Shown here: positions 46,180 through 57,735 of the stretch, one piece after another | Layout of the letters: the number at the start of each line of letters is the position of its first letter | Numbering within the stretch: the stretch's first letter is position 1 | From: Phytophthora colocasiae | Taxonomy: Eukaryota; Oomycota; Peronosporomycetes; Peronosporales; Peronosporaceae | Length of the DNA: 64,000 nt | NCBI GenBank assembly: GCA_018806915.1 | Contig: JAGKQI010000100.1 | Location: 682,001 to 746,000, forward strand | Direction: 5' to 3' | Made by a program: the position numbers and the translations under genes | Notes under the pieces: generated by a model | The model's database searches: none | The model's input: only the letters and a program-made list of their open reading frames with translations | Told to the model about the DNA's origin: nothing

Positions 46180-46620
46180 TTGCAAAAGTGCGCCTCAAAA
46201 CTTAAGGGGAGGCGTTGCCTTGATGAGGCAGCGGCACGATACCTCAAGAACACCTGCCTCATCTTGCGCGACCCTTCGGCCAACCCAGCTGACGCAACCA
46301 AGCGGCTTCTCGACGCGGTACCACATGGGCGCATCACTAAGGACCGTCTCATCGAGACAGCTACTCATGGCGACGATGCCGGCGAAGCAGAGCGGGTGCT
46401 GCCAGCCAGTGTGGACCTGTATGGTAGGCCCACGTACCAGATGCGCAAGATTGTTGGCTACGAAGTTATTAATGGGCGCACTTTTTTCCTAACGTTGTGG
46501 AAGGACACTTTGGAGCCCGCCGAAAAAAATCTACCTTCTGCCGAGATAAAGAAGGATAGCGCGAGTGTGCACAAGCAGGTTGAACGACGCTTTATTGAAG
46601 CGGAAGTTAAAGAGGTTTGA
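46180..46620 (+). pseudogene. Chromodomain-like C-terminal fragment of a mobile element
   Basis: The frame ends at 46620. RPTYQMRKIVGYEVINGRTF and FLTLWKDTLEPAEKNLPS resemble a chromodomain, preceded by a helical region (EAAARYLKNTCLILRDPSAN). A run of 13 C at 46141-46153 lies just upstream. No start or upstream domains are identifiable, so it is probably the tail of a retroelement or DNA-transposon protein. Confidence 0.45.
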
Positions 46621-48169
46621 ACTGATAACACTAGCTTCGCTTATATGTATTCGCTTAATTCTATAGCATTAACTACCACTATGACTACCCTCTTGAATAC
46701 GGGAGCAAGTAAGCTGGCACAACGGGGGCACGTATGCTGCGCGAACCATCAGCGAGAGCGGTTTAAGGCATGAGCGCCCATCAACGCGCTCTGCACAAGC
46801 TCACGCAGCACATGTGCACCTCTGTGCAGCCAGTGTTCGCCTCCGTGTCGTCCGTGCGGCAGGTTCACGGGCGCCGCTGTGCTGTGCATCGCGCCGAGGC
46901 AGGTCGCGCCCGCGAAGATGTCCTTGGGTCCTTGGGGCTTGGCGGCGAGTTGGTGAATGAGCATGGATGGAAAGCGGCGGACGGGCGGGCGGGATAGGCG
47001 CGTGGTATGACTGGTCTTTGGCCCCGCCCATCCTCCCTCGCAATCTTATCCACCAATGCGTGGTGTGCACGCGTCCTGTGTGTTGACCACACCAGGACGT
47101 GTGTTTTTACTATTTTGTCGAATTTCTTTCACCGCCCCAACGAACATACGCACTACCCCCCCAACACTTACGGTTGTATATGACAACATCGCTTTCTGTC
47201 CCTTGCCTTACCGTGTTGTATTCGACAACATGTTAGGTAGTTAAGGCACGGATATTTGTGCAGTTTCTGTCAAAAAGCACGTGGTAGGTTCAAAATAAAA
47301 ATGTGGCTATGGTTTGTACTGATATACGTATTTCTTAGGTGTGTGATGAGTTTTCAAACTCGTGTCCCAGACGCCAAAATATATAGATGTGCAAGTTATC
47401 CAAATCGAGCGACAGTTTTCATCGAAGTCTGGAGGCCAAAATAGTCTAGAGACATGAAATCGTACATCGTGCCGTTGACCCTGCTGAAAATGAAGTCAAA
47501 ACACGATAAAAAAACAACGGGTTAGCTCGGTTTGGTTACACGGAAGGTAAATCGCCAGTATTGCGTCAGGGACAGGCCTTCGTGAAGCATTTCAGACGCA
47601 AACGCTTAAGGGAACAGATTTTGTTGACGGAAAACAAACGGCATCAGCCCCCCCTACAGATGCGAGGACTTGGCAAGAAGAGACGTAGGGCTGACCCAAA
47701 CGACGACGACATGGAAGGAGACCACAAACGCGGGACTGAAGTGGCTGAAGCGGACAACAATGACGTAGCAATCGATGTGGACGGGCCAGGGGCGCGTTAC
47801 ACGACAATCTAGGTAATTGAAGTTCGTACTAGTGTAGGAAATTAGCCAGTGCTTTTCCTAGGGCTCGTAATATCTCAATTCATGTTGCTACATAATACAA
47901 GCAGGCAAATCAAGCCAGCATCACGCAGTTTAAAAACAATACTCGTACTTATAACAGGACATACAAAATTGTAGTAATGTCTGATCTTAACATTGTTGTA
48001 TATACCATCTAACATGTAGTATAAATTGTTGTGAGTGGTGGTAAACGGGTACGATTGTCAGTGATACAGCGCTGGTCATTAAGGGTTGTAATACCCTCAT
48101 GTGTTTTTCGAAGGTTGAGAAAGGCTTGGAGGCAAACACGTTGCTACCTAAAAAAACGTGTTTGCGGGT
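46621..48169. other. Unassigned stretch with one short basic/acidic coding fragment
   Basis: No complete gene. The plus-strand frame 47561-47812 (FVKHFRRKRLREQILLTENK ... KKRRRADPNDDDMEGDHKRG) looks protein-like, with a basic then acidic tail, but has no ATG and no recognised domain. The rest includes GC-rich sequence (46.75-47.0 kb) and AT-rich sequence. Confidence 0.3.
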
Positions 48170-49620
48170 TTTTAGAAGTGGCTAGAAAAATCTCGCCTTC
48201 CATTGAAGCGGTGATCGTTGGCCAAAGCGGTGGGGAACAGCACGTTGATCATTGAGGACTTGTTGCACTTGGCGGGCAGCATGGTCAAAGAATCGCAACC
48301 ATGCGCGTAGAGCGTGATAGGTGATGGAAGTAGACGTCGTGCTGTCGCCTTTTGTGCCTCACGAAAGACAATGAAGGCGTTCACTATTGCCATGTCTACG
48401 AGTCCTAAAATGATTTTCTTGTAATACTTTGTTGGTCGGACAGAAAGCTGCAACGAATACCGCTGTGGTCGTAGATGGTCGTGTATATCAACCCCACCCA
48501 TCCAGCGATGATAATCACGCATCGTTGTTAGGAAGGGGATGTCGCTTCGCGCTTTTCCAGGTAGATGTCGACCGCACGATTCCGTGGCAGTGCTGCTGCC
48601 AGTCGAAAGTAGATAAACAGGAAGTCGATCCCACCACCACAGTGTTTGTAAGAGGGAGATTTCGCTGAGGCGACGGTCGCCGAACCACGAGGCACACCAG
48701 CAGGACGGGAGGCGGACTTGACAACCAAGGCCGGAGGAAAACCTTTTTTATTCGTTTATACCGTTCGGTGTAGACGTTGCGAGTTGGACGGACGTGTAAA
48801 AGCGATCGGTGACGACGAAGTGAAAGACTCCATCTCGGCGGGGTGGTAGCAACTTCATTAGGTTCCGAATGACTGCGGCAGGTCCTGAGTTAGGATCAGC
48901 TGAAACCTGGGTTGGAGAATCGCCGCCGAGCTCGTCCGAGTGCTGGCTAGTTCCACAAAATACCTCGAGCCTACGTGTTGTATTTACAACATTCATCCAA
49001 GTTAGCATCAGTGCTATACAGCATGTTCAACTTAGCCAAAAAAAAGTAGGATGTAGTGGAGCAACTCGTCATGAAGATCTTGTGGGGCTTATCTTTCAGG
49101 TATTGACGTGTGGCGTTGTGCCGGCTACGCGAGGGTATCATGGCCTCATCAAAAGCTAATACGGGCGGAACATTGTAGCCATTACGAAAGGTCACCTGCG
49201 GTGATCCACTACAGACCGCACCTACCAAGCGCGATCTGTTTCGGCTCGTGCGTCGGTGTTGTCGGTGCAATGGAGATTTTGCATCACTCGTGCAAACCGA
49301 GCCTTTGACATGAAGCGCCCAAAGGTGCCTTTGGGTACGGCGCCAACCTCTGTGGGCATAACATCCTTGCCACCAATAATCTAATGCAGTGCAAAATTTC
49401 TTCAGACCCTTGAAGTAGTAGAAACACGCCCGTCCCTCCTTTCCGTTTGCATGCTTGCGCTTCTCACCGTGTTTGATCCTCACATGGAATGGATGCACTT
49501 CTGTATACGTTGAGACACATCTCCTTATTTGACTTTCTCGAAAATGCGCCTCAGTGCGCTTTCCACCTTCTCGACCGTGAAGTCGCCCTTTTTCATGGAT
49601 GTGGAGGATGCCCAAAACTC
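48170..49620 (-). pseudogene. PiggyBac transposase remnant (old copy)
   Basis: All three catalytic-aspartate regions can be found in broken frames: VLAFDEAMIPSRSRHNATRQ near 49150, FVVTDRFYTSVQLATST near 48800, and WMGGVDIHDHLRPQRYSLQL near 48480, followed by PTKYYKKIILGLVDMAIVNA. Several frameshifts separate them. It is a different, older copy than the PiggyBac at 51.7-55.2 kb. I could not locate its terminal repeats. Confidence 0.75.
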
Positions 49621-51563
49621 ATTTGGCAACTGGGGCAGGCCTTCGACACACATCCACGAGTGCTCTTCTTCTCGGTCGTCATCGACGTGAAGTACTTAAA
49701 ATGTTGCGTACGAATAATGGAAGTGTAGCGTGTGTTAGCCGTCAGGTTTTGAAGTGATGGCAATCAAAGCCTGCTTCCTATACATCCCTCGGCTGATCAT
49801 GCTGCTGCCAGAGGAGTGCTGGCTTCTTTCCTTTAGAATGGTTCACAATCGCTCTTTGTAGTATCCAACCAGAGACCATAGTCCTTCTCGAGGGCCTTCA
49901 TTACCTCGCATTGATCCAGGTTTGACACTAGGTCTGACAGGGTTGACAGGAAAGAGTTGGGTAGGACCTGATTTAACAGGTGTTGGAGGTCTCCACGGCC
50001 CCTCTACCAGTCCATCACCATAAAACATACTTCTCTCGTCCACAGTAAAATGGCCCATGAGGTTTTTCGATGGACCACACAACGAAAACGAATTCACTAA
50101 ATTCGTCAAAATTAAGAAGGTGTAGGTGTACGGTTTGGCGCCTAAATCGTAGAGCTGCTGGGCATAACCATTTCGCGCTCTTTCACCAATACCATTCACT
50201 GTACTAGCCGGCGCAGCCGGCATTCTCTCACTACTCATTCTACTCACGACCTACACGACCACCAGTCTGATGCCTCGGGCCCCCCGCCAGCGAGACGTGT
50301 TGCAAGGTGGCCCTCGCTATGTACCTTGTAGAGCGTTCGCTCGGTGGTAACCTTCCAGTCGGCGCGATTGCTGATGCTGACAAGGTAGGGTTGTTATTTA
50401 GTTTTTAGAAGTTAATAATAATTAAGTGCACTTTTAAACTTAGTGTGACACTTAACGGTTAAAATATCCTAAAACCCAAGCAGAAACGGTATTTTTCCAT
50501 TCATTACTTTCATAGGCATAGCGAGTTTAGTAATTTTAGATTCCTGGCGATCTTCTGCCTGTCGAGACTAAACACTTAGCGGCGCAGCTTTCTCGCTTCT
50601 CCAAGCGACTGTCGGCCCCAGAGTGGCCGCCGCAGCTCCGCGCCCGGCTGGACGGCCAAGAACTTGGTAATGAGCTGCTCTGGGGCCTCATCCGCGTTGC
50701 GGGAGGAATCTGGCTCGTCCTCATCCAGTTGGCTCGCGAAGGCGCGAAAAGGCTCATCCAGCGGCTGGCGCGCGCGCTCAGCTACCAGCAGCAGCTCCCG
50801 TAGCGCCATGGGCGTATTCTGACTCCATTGTCTTTCTGCTTCCTCCTTGAAAACCCCAGCAAAGCATGCTACTCGGTTGCTGCTGCGGGTATTTGACGCC
50901 CAAAACTGCGTTTTACACATGACCGTCTTACCAGTTCGTAGTGGGTTGATAGGTGGTTGGTCAGCGCCGTTAACTCAAGTCGCGGACGAGTTTCGTGCGT
51001 TTTGTGTCTGCAGGGGGTGCTAAGCTTTGGAGGAGTCCTGTTGCGCAGTCCGTACACCGCCGTGCGTTCCAGCGACTTAGTCGAAACTCCTAGCGCCCTG
51101 AAGGCGCCACCTCCCCCAGAATAATGCCCGCAATATGTCAGCGCTTAGCAAAATCCATCGCTAGTTGCAGACTTCTGTACCTGTTTGCAGTCACGTTCTT
51201 TAACGTGTCGGGTTTGCGGTGGCGTCCTTCTTCTCGTTCATGATCGCGGTGGCTTCATCGGGCGCTGAACTTAGTGATAGAGATTGCGCACACTGGGCTC
51301 CAGCAGGCAGCGATCGAGGGTCTTGTTCACGGTCGTGTCGACCGTGGAGTTGCCAGAATTGTGAGGCGGCTCAGCCTTGTCTAGTTTTGTAAAACCGCCA
51401 TATAGGCCAAGATGGACTGGAAATATTTCAGCGTGAACGTATTTTATCTCGCTCCAATTAACCCCTAATTGAGAGGCCAAATATTTAATAGTTTCTATTA
51501 AACTCCTAAATAACAACCCTATGCCAAGGGCTTCAGGTTGCAACGTCACGCCGTCAGCAAGGT
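49621..51563. other. Unassigned stretch with two minus-strand open frames
   Basis: Frame 50247-49843 (ERARNGYAQQLYDLGAKPYT ... GHFTVDERSMFYGDGLVEG) is protein-like but unknown; its DNA shares 29 bp with 29346-29374. Frame 50920-50536 (EEAERQWSQNTPMALRELLL ... PLDEPFRAFASQLDEDEP) resembles helical gag-like sequence. At 51300-51350 the plus strand may hold the mariner N-terminus (AAIEGLVHGRVDRGVARIV). Confidence 0.3.
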
Positions 51564-51708
51564 GTGCGAGCGCGGACGCCACGCCCATCCCCTCTATGCC
51601 GCCTCAGAGATGATGAAGTCGTGGAAAGGGTCCGCAGCACGCCACTCTGCCAGCGTCAGAGCTTGCGGTCGCTCTCGGTGGCGACATGCATCCCCAAGAC
51701 CACGTTAA
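51564..51708 (+). pseudogene. Mariner transposase, N-terminal helix-turn-helix (piece 1)
   Basis: Reads DDEVVERVRSTPLCQRQSLR and LSVATCIPKTTL and is cut by the PiggyBac at the TTAA (51705-51708). RSL..ATGIPK(S/T)TL is the helix-turn-helix of oomycete mariner proteins. The frame resumes exactly after the PiggyBac at 55207 with MRYLKRSIIQRRISRVKPTL. Confidence 0.75.
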
Positions 51709-51752
51709 CCCCTTGGTTCCCAAGATTTGGCCCTGGGAACCGCTAAGAGAAA

Positions 51753-51767
51753 GTCGTAACTTACGAC
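51753..51767. repeat. PiggyBac subterminal palindrome GTCGTAACTTACGAC (left)
   Basis: A 15-bp interrupted palindrome 30 bp inside the left terminal repeat; identical copies lie at 55146-55160 and 55176-55190. Placement suggests a transposase binding site, which is inference. Confidence 0.7.
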
Positions 51768-52032
51768 CTTCCTTTTATCATCCTGTTTGTATGGTCGTGT
51801 ACTATCCACACCGGACCAGATACATAGGTTTTCACAGGTAGGTTTCCAATTTAGTCGTAAGTTCCATAGCTTGCATTGATGTTTCCTGGATGCTAAGTAG
51901 TAACTTCGCGCTTTGCAGAAAACCCAGAGGCAGCGACAGTTGGATTGGGTATCCAATCACTCCTGAAACTGCGGTGCAAAAGGTACGTTGACTCAAGGAA
52001 GTTCATTTTATAACAATGCTGATATTGCGTTT

Positions 52033-55001
52033 CTACAGATCGAACTCACTGTCGTCTTCGCTACCATCGCTACTACGTTGACGTTGCTCATTGTCTGCTT
52101 CGACCTCTTCTTCACGTAGCAGCTCTCTCCGGGTCTTCTTACGCTGTCCGGTCTCCTTCCCTGGTCGCCGGAGGACTACGCGCTTTCCTAGCGAAACTGG
52201 AATGGCAAGTCCGGATGCGAAGTCCTCGTGCCAAATCTGAAAGCAAGTTTTCATCTCACCCTTGTACTCACGTCTTGCCTTTGGACACAGATAGCATTTT
52301 GCATCATCGATGGAGCACTGTTCGCAGTAGAACGTGGTTTGAAATGACTTCTTTCGCTCCCCGCGAAGCAGTGCGCAAACTTTACAAGATCGTTGCCGTC
52401 GTTTCTGAACGCCAGATACCGTTACCCAGTCGTCGAACTGGATGAGGGAGTGGCCTACGCGTTTTCGTCTGTGCTTCTTGCTTCCGGGAGAAGGTGTCGA
52501 CGACACTCCAACGAAATCTTGCTCTTTCAGCTGGAGTAACTGCTTGTGTAGCAAGGCGTACCATTCTCCACGCTTCATCGCCGGTTTATTCGTCAAGGTA
52601 CACACCGCTTTGTGTGAGATGTAGGAATTCACCATGACCATATCAATGAGACCGAGGAATAGGCTCTTATAGTACTTTGAGAAACGAACGGACGTCTGGA
52701 GCGAAAAGGACTGGAGACGGAGTTGGTCATGCACATCCACTCCGCCCATCCAACCCTGATAATCGTTTACTGCCTTGGGGCAGGGCACTGTCGTTGGTCC
52801 TTCTCCTTTCAAGTTGCGATTGATCATTGATGCTGTCATCACAGATCCTGTACACAGGTAGTGGACCGGTTTACGGTCCCACCAGTGAAACGCGATCATA
52901 CTTGGCACAGTCAGAGAGCGGGAAAACGTGAACGATCCTCGAGGAAGGCTTCTAGGTCGAGTCTTTCGTGTCTCTATGACGTTGCGGTCGAACCCGAGGC
53001 GCCCAGTCATTATCGTCCCAATGACGTACACGTGCATTGACAGCAACTCAATGGCCAGCGGAATTGACGAATAGAAGCGGTCGATGGTGACTGCGTGGGA
53101 TTCTCGGTGATCATTTGCTAGTACAATCTTCAAATTGCGGATTACCGCTGCAGCTCCGGTCTTATGGTCGAATGCGTCGGCCTGGTCTTCGGGAGCCTTC
53201 ATCTTACCAACGTAAATCTCGAATCTCCAAAGTGACGACATTAAATTACGAGGTCAGTTCCAAAGTAGTAACTTACATCATTGAAATTTCAACGAGAAAA
53301 ACAGCCTCACCTGTGGCAGTACGCAGTCTTGCTATCACAGGTCATGAACATCTTCGAGCCGTATCTATGCGGTTTATCGGGCATAAACATCCGAGTGGTG
53401 TTCCGTCTTGATGTAGCTGGTAGAACTCCTTCATCGAATGAGAAAACTGCAGGTAATGTCCAGCCGGCAAGAAAACGCTGTTGAATCTTGTCCACAACTG
53501 GTCGTAGCTTTCTCAACTTGTCTCGTGTCCGGTCACCTTTATTATCCACGAAATGAAGATCTCGTAGAATGTCTTGACACCGATTTCGTGGCATATATTT
53601 GCCGAAGGTCCCAGCAGGAACAGCACCATCCTCGGTCATGGACCAGTGCTGAGAAAATCGTCGTTGTGGCGGGCACAACATGTGCGCTACTAGAAGCCCC
53701 ATCACATGGAGTAGTTCGTGAGTTTCATATTCTGGCTTCAATCGAAGTCGGCGCATTATTTGCTTCACAGTTTCTACAGGCGTTCCTCGACGTTCTTTCT
53801 GCTTCACATGCATCCTCTGGGCCCTTGGGAGCATCTGCTGTGAGCGATAGCGGTTCGTTTCTTCGCAGATATCGATCCACATAGACTTTGGCGCAAAGTA
53901 AAAAAAAGTGTCCAGGGGCGAGTCACAGAGGCTCTGTAGTTCGGCGACTGGTCGTGCTTCTTCAGCTGTAAGGCCGGGGTATCCATCGGCAATTTCAAAG
54001 TTCGATGAAGGCTGGGTCCAACACATTGACCGAAGCGCGTCTTGTCTTCTTGCAAGGGCTTCTCGGCCTAGTTCCACATTGTCACCTATGCTAAGCGAAG
54101 CCAGAAAAGCCTCATCCAGCTCAAGTGCGTCTGTGTCTGAAATGGCATCTTCGGCCTCATCCATGCCACGTGGTTCCACATTATCTTCATCAGTATCGGC
54201 TATCGCGTCGCCGTCGCTTTCACCCGAGCTCAACTGCTCGTAATCATCCAGGTTCTCATTCTCCTCCACAAAATTTACATCACGCTTAAACTCTCGCCGT
54301 GGGCGTAGTCGTCTGGTCATAGGTGCATCTGATTCCGCACTTTCGGCTCCTGAAGCACCCGACATGTGCTGCAATTGAATCGCTCCTTCCAGTATATCCG
54401 GCTCTGACTGACTGCCGCCTTGCGAGAGCTCGAACGCACGAGCAACTGCTCCTTGTGATAACTTCTCTTCACTGGGCGGTGGCGAGCCGAACATGGCATC
54501 CATGGTGCCCTGGGATAACTCCACGGTGGTGTTGATCTGCGATGCTCGCACTACGTCCCCCAACTATTTCTCCAGTTTCATCGTCTTCATCATGCTGCAT
54601 CTCGTCCCCACTTTTGCTATCGTTCTCTTCAGCCGCCTCATCCTGGTACATCGATTAGTTTAGTAGTAATTCCCACTCATCATCGCATACAAACGGCTCA
54701 CCTCGTTGTCAGTCGCCAGCAATCCAGAGTCAATCACGTAGGCTACTACAGCAGCCTCACCAACGAAGATGTCGGCTCCAACCGTGCCGTTTGTCGAGGC
54801 ACCAGGTTTCAAGTACGTCCAGTCGTTCTCGAGGCCCTTGGGACGTCTAGATCTCCATCCCGCCTCTCGTAGCTGCCTCCAGAGGTGCCGGAAGTCGACA
54901 TCGTGGGGGGAAACGGCAGGTTTCTGTCGGCCAGTGGATCGGATGCGCGCCATGGAGGAAATTCTGGAATGAGCGATCATCAGCTGCGCAACGGGCGCCA
55001 T
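52033..55001 (-). pseudogene. PiggyBac transposase, one frameshift from intact
   Basis: Three exons: 55001-54702, 54642-53311 and 53224-52033; introns of 59 and 86 nt (GTGAGC...ACCAG; GTGAGG...TGGAG). Exon 1 carries an N-terminal domain (DFRHLWRQLREAGWRSRRPK, DIFVGEAAVVAYVIDSG). Exon 2 has the acidic linker and the core to TAYCHR, where exon 3 continues FEIYVGK. Catalytic aspartates are in SFDEGVLPATS, VTIDRFYSSIPL and WMGGVDVHDQL. The C-terminal cysteine finger is complete (CKVCALL, CEQCSIDDAKCYLCPKA). Exon 2 is one base too long: a run of five G at about 54560 must lose one to join EIV to DVVRASQ, and only then does the exon 2/3 join stay in phase. Otherwise about 910 residues would be open. 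The copy is probably young. Confidence 0.88.
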
Positions 55002-55206
55002 GCCTTTACATTACCTATCCCTGTCCGATTTCTGTAATTGACCGAAAGACCTCCATCATCTTATGCTTTGAGCGAGAGAAGAAATGACTTGATTAAAGTA
55101 TTGGATTTCATTTTCCGAGCCATTTTCTATTGTTCGACGATTTTCGTCGTAACTTACGACGTACGATTTCGTTAAGTCGTAACTTACGACGTTGGGAACC
55201 AAGGGG

Positions 55207-55611
55207 TTAATGCGCTACTTGAAGCGAAGCATCATTCAACGACGGATCTCGCGTGTGAAGCCAACGCTCACATCCTCGCACAAGATCCGAAGGCTGTCGT
55301 GGGCCTTAGCCCACGTCGTACACAGTTTATTGTTATTTCAATTTGTACCGATGGCACTAAGTATGTTATTGTAATATTATTTTCAGGATTGAAATCGTAT
55401 CGTGTTCGTGATATGTTTGATACTGTATGGAAAATGGTTTAATCTCTACAAGACCAACACTAACTTTTACCTAGCGAAGAACGAAGCTTGACATACAGAT
55501 CGTCCCCAAACAAGCGCTACATTGGGAAAGTGATGTTTCTGGCGGCAGTCGCTAGACCCCGCTCTGGTTATGGTAAAACAAATCCTACTTTGACGGAAAG
55601 ATAGGCATATG
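55207..55611 (+). pseudogene. Mariner transposase, middle part (piece 2)
   Basis: Continues from piece 1 after the PiggyBac: MRYLKRSIIQRRISRVKPTL, SSHKIRRLSWALAHV, then in shifted frames KWFNLYKTNTNFYLAKNEA, SSPNKRYIGKVMFLAAVARP and SYFDGKIGI, ending at the hAT insertion (target copy ggcatatg, 55604-55611). VMFLAAVARPR and DGKIG.WP are mariner blocks following the first catalytic Asp. Confidence 0.75.
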
Positions 55612-57669
55612 TAGGGCTCCGGCATTGTTCACAAATAAAGCTCGAAAAACATCGTAAATTATTAGATGAGTAAGCAAAAGAACAACGTCAATTATTGCAA
55701 TACGTCTACCACTGCAAGCAATTTTGAACTCCATCCCTGCTTACGTGCACTCGTTAACAACTTGCGCATTCCAATAGCTGCCGTTCACACGCAAAAACAG
55801 CAGCATTTCGAGTGTGATAGGATTCAATGCTTGACGCTGCGTACCGACAGTGGCCTTGGCAAGGCTGAAGAATCGCTCAACTATATTGGACGTTGGCGGG
55901 ATTGCATGGATTAGCTTGTACTTCGTGGCCCCACTTGTTGCCAACTTACGACGCTTCTTCACCTGCTCCACGAAAGAGCTGTTAGCACCATCATCCGCTG
56001 GATCAACGGGAGTCTCTTCGGTTTGGACAGCAAAGCGGCGCAGAGACGCTGTCTCAGCTCTTGTCAGGTCGTCCGCCTTGTCGTCCAGCGCTTTCACGCA
56101 TGCAGCTTCAAAATGAGGCGAGAGCACAATTGCAGCTCGAGCATCTAAATAGAAAATATATTAGTACACATAGATAGCATATAAAAATCAGCATTCTTAC
56201 CGATGTGCGACGCCAGCGCTAGTAGTGACTCCAATAGTCCATCGAAGTATACGCGCGCATCCAGGAGGGATTCAGTGGAAGACTGCAACTCCTTACAGAC
56301 TCAACCTTTAGCTGGTCGTCCAGGAGTTAGCGCAAGCGGCGATTAGCAGCTGGATCGAGCAGGTAGTCGGCAAGCTCGTCGTCGTCCTTAATAAACTCTA
56401 GAAGTCGGAAGTAGCTGTGGATCATGCAAAGCGTGGAGTTCCAGCGTGTCTCCAGACTTAGAACGGGCCGCAATTAAGTTTTGAACCTACAAATTTGTTT
56501 AGAATGTTAGAGTGCAATCATTGAACAAAACCACTAAGAGAAATGGGTATCTTAGCTTTGCTGATTGGTTTAAACTCTTCAACTTCGCCATCAGAGTCTT
56601 GACTCTGTCTAAATCATCGGATGCTTCACGGAAAAAGTTTTGCACCGCCAGATTCAGGCGATGACTTGCACAGCCAACAAGGGGTACACTCAAGAGGTTA
56701 GCAAGGCGCTGATTAGTGTAGCAGTTGTCTCCTACAATAAACAGGCAGTCTTTAATAGGCTTGTTGTAGTCGCGCATTAGCATCTCACGAAGAAACGTCA
56801 GGTGGGTCGCTGCAGAGTGGTCGTCCGTCGAGGAGTTCACCAGTGGTGCCATGGCCCGCAGCGGGTAATGTGCAACCCCTGCCTTCTCAAAACAGCCGAA
56901 CACGGCCAGATAGTGTTCTGAGGTAAATGACCATCCGTCAATTACGAGGCCATAATTCTTAGGCATGTCGGCCTTAATAGCCGCCTCTACGTGACGCGTC
57001 ACATTCTCTAACCTACGGTACAGCGTTTCTTGGCTGATACGGTCTAAGTTAGTGTACCTTCAGCAACAACAATCTAGATTAATAAATTAAAACAATTAAC
57101 CAAAAAGTAAATTTTACCTGCGCGTTTCTGCATTCTCGCAACAATGAAGAGGCAAATTGCTCTTGATGATCCAGCTCATCCAGCCAAACAAGCTCAGGCT
57201 GTGCTGACGGAACCATGGTGCGAGTGTACCAGAAGTGGCTGGGGGCTGCCGCATGCATGACTTCAAGATGCTGAGTCATGACATGCTGAGCTAGGTTGCT
57301 CCATCCTGTCCGTGGCGCCTGTTGGCGCACGACCGAGCAGCGGCAGCGGTAGTAGGCAGTAATATGCTCCTCCTGGTCGTCGAGGACCGGACGGAAGTAG
57401 AATTGAGCGATTTGTTTATTGGAAAACATTGCAATTGCAGAATTACAGTGAGGGTAGTATCAACCAGGCTTGCAAGCAATTAAAAAGTCACTTCAGCCAT
57501 TCATTTCAACGACTAGTCCCAAACATGTTACCGGTTATATGCGTAAATAATTTTGATATGCATTGCCTATTTGTAAATAATTGTATTAGCCAACCAAATG
57601 GCTGCACGCAATTATTAAGTTAAAGTGATTGCAATTATTGTGTTACCAATTGATTTTTTCGGAACCCTG
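55612..57669 (-). mobile_element. hAT element 3 (2.06 kb)
   Basis: Ends: left TAGGGCTCCGGCATTG, right (inverted) CAGGGTTCCGAAAAAATC. The 8-bp flanks are GGCATATG (55604-55611) and GGCATGTG (57670-57677), one mismatch. Removing the element and one flank joins mariner residues GKIGI to WPIVEQPVAQRS in frame, independent proof of the boundaries. Confidence 0.88.
55741..57429 (-). pseudogene. hAT transposase of element 3 (BED finger type, broken)
   Basis: Exon 1 (57429-57118): MFSNKQIAQFYFRPV, a BED-type finger (YYRCRCSVV ... WSNLAQHVMTQH), ending ECRNAQ. The next exon reads TNLDRISQETLYRRLENVTR, KNYGLVIDGWSFTSEHYLAV, FIVGDNCYTNQRLANLL, VGCASHRLNLAVQNFF; its 5' boundary does not fit a simple phase. 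After another uncertain junction near 56490 come LETRWNSTLCMIHSYFRLLE and an in-frame TAA near 56330, then LLALASHI, a 56-nt intron (56145-56200) and DARAAIVLSPHFEAACVKAL; the dimerisation block PPTSNIVERFFSLAKATVG runs to the stop at 55741. Mostly intact but inactive because of the stop and at least one shift. Confidence 0.8.
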
Positions 57670-57735
57670 GGCATGTGGCCTATTGTCGAACAGCCAGTCG
57701 CTCAACGCAGCTAAAAGAACCGTCCGAAAGCTCTC
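57670..57735 (+). pseudogene. Mariner transposase, short middle part (piece 3)
   Basis: Reads WPIVEQPVAQRS, a stop, then KNRPKAL up to the Copia LTR edge; the five bases next to the LTR are CTCTC (GAGAG on the other strand). QRS.KNRPKGT is a well-known mariner block that should be followed by the T(K)N.SMTRQVY block, which is found at 36.59 kb on the minus strand beside the other LTR. Confidence 0.75.

Larger units (their letters stand above)
51709..55206 (-). mobile_element. PiggyBac element, nearly intact (3.5 kb)
   Basis: Perfect 15-bp inverted ends CCCCTTGGTTCCCAA (51709-51723 and inverted 55192-55206), flanked on both sides by TTAA (51705-51708, 55207-55210), the PiggyBac target. The palindrome GTCGTAACTTACGAC occurs near the left end (51753-51767) and twice near the right end (55146-55160, 55176-55190). 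One transposase gene fills the middle. Confidence 0.95.

Noticed and set aside
53311..54563. PiggyBac ORF taken to start at 54563
   Set aside because: The start would be TTG; upstream coding sequence in exon 1 and in the other frame shows that the true start is at 55001 and that a one-base insertion creates this apparent start.
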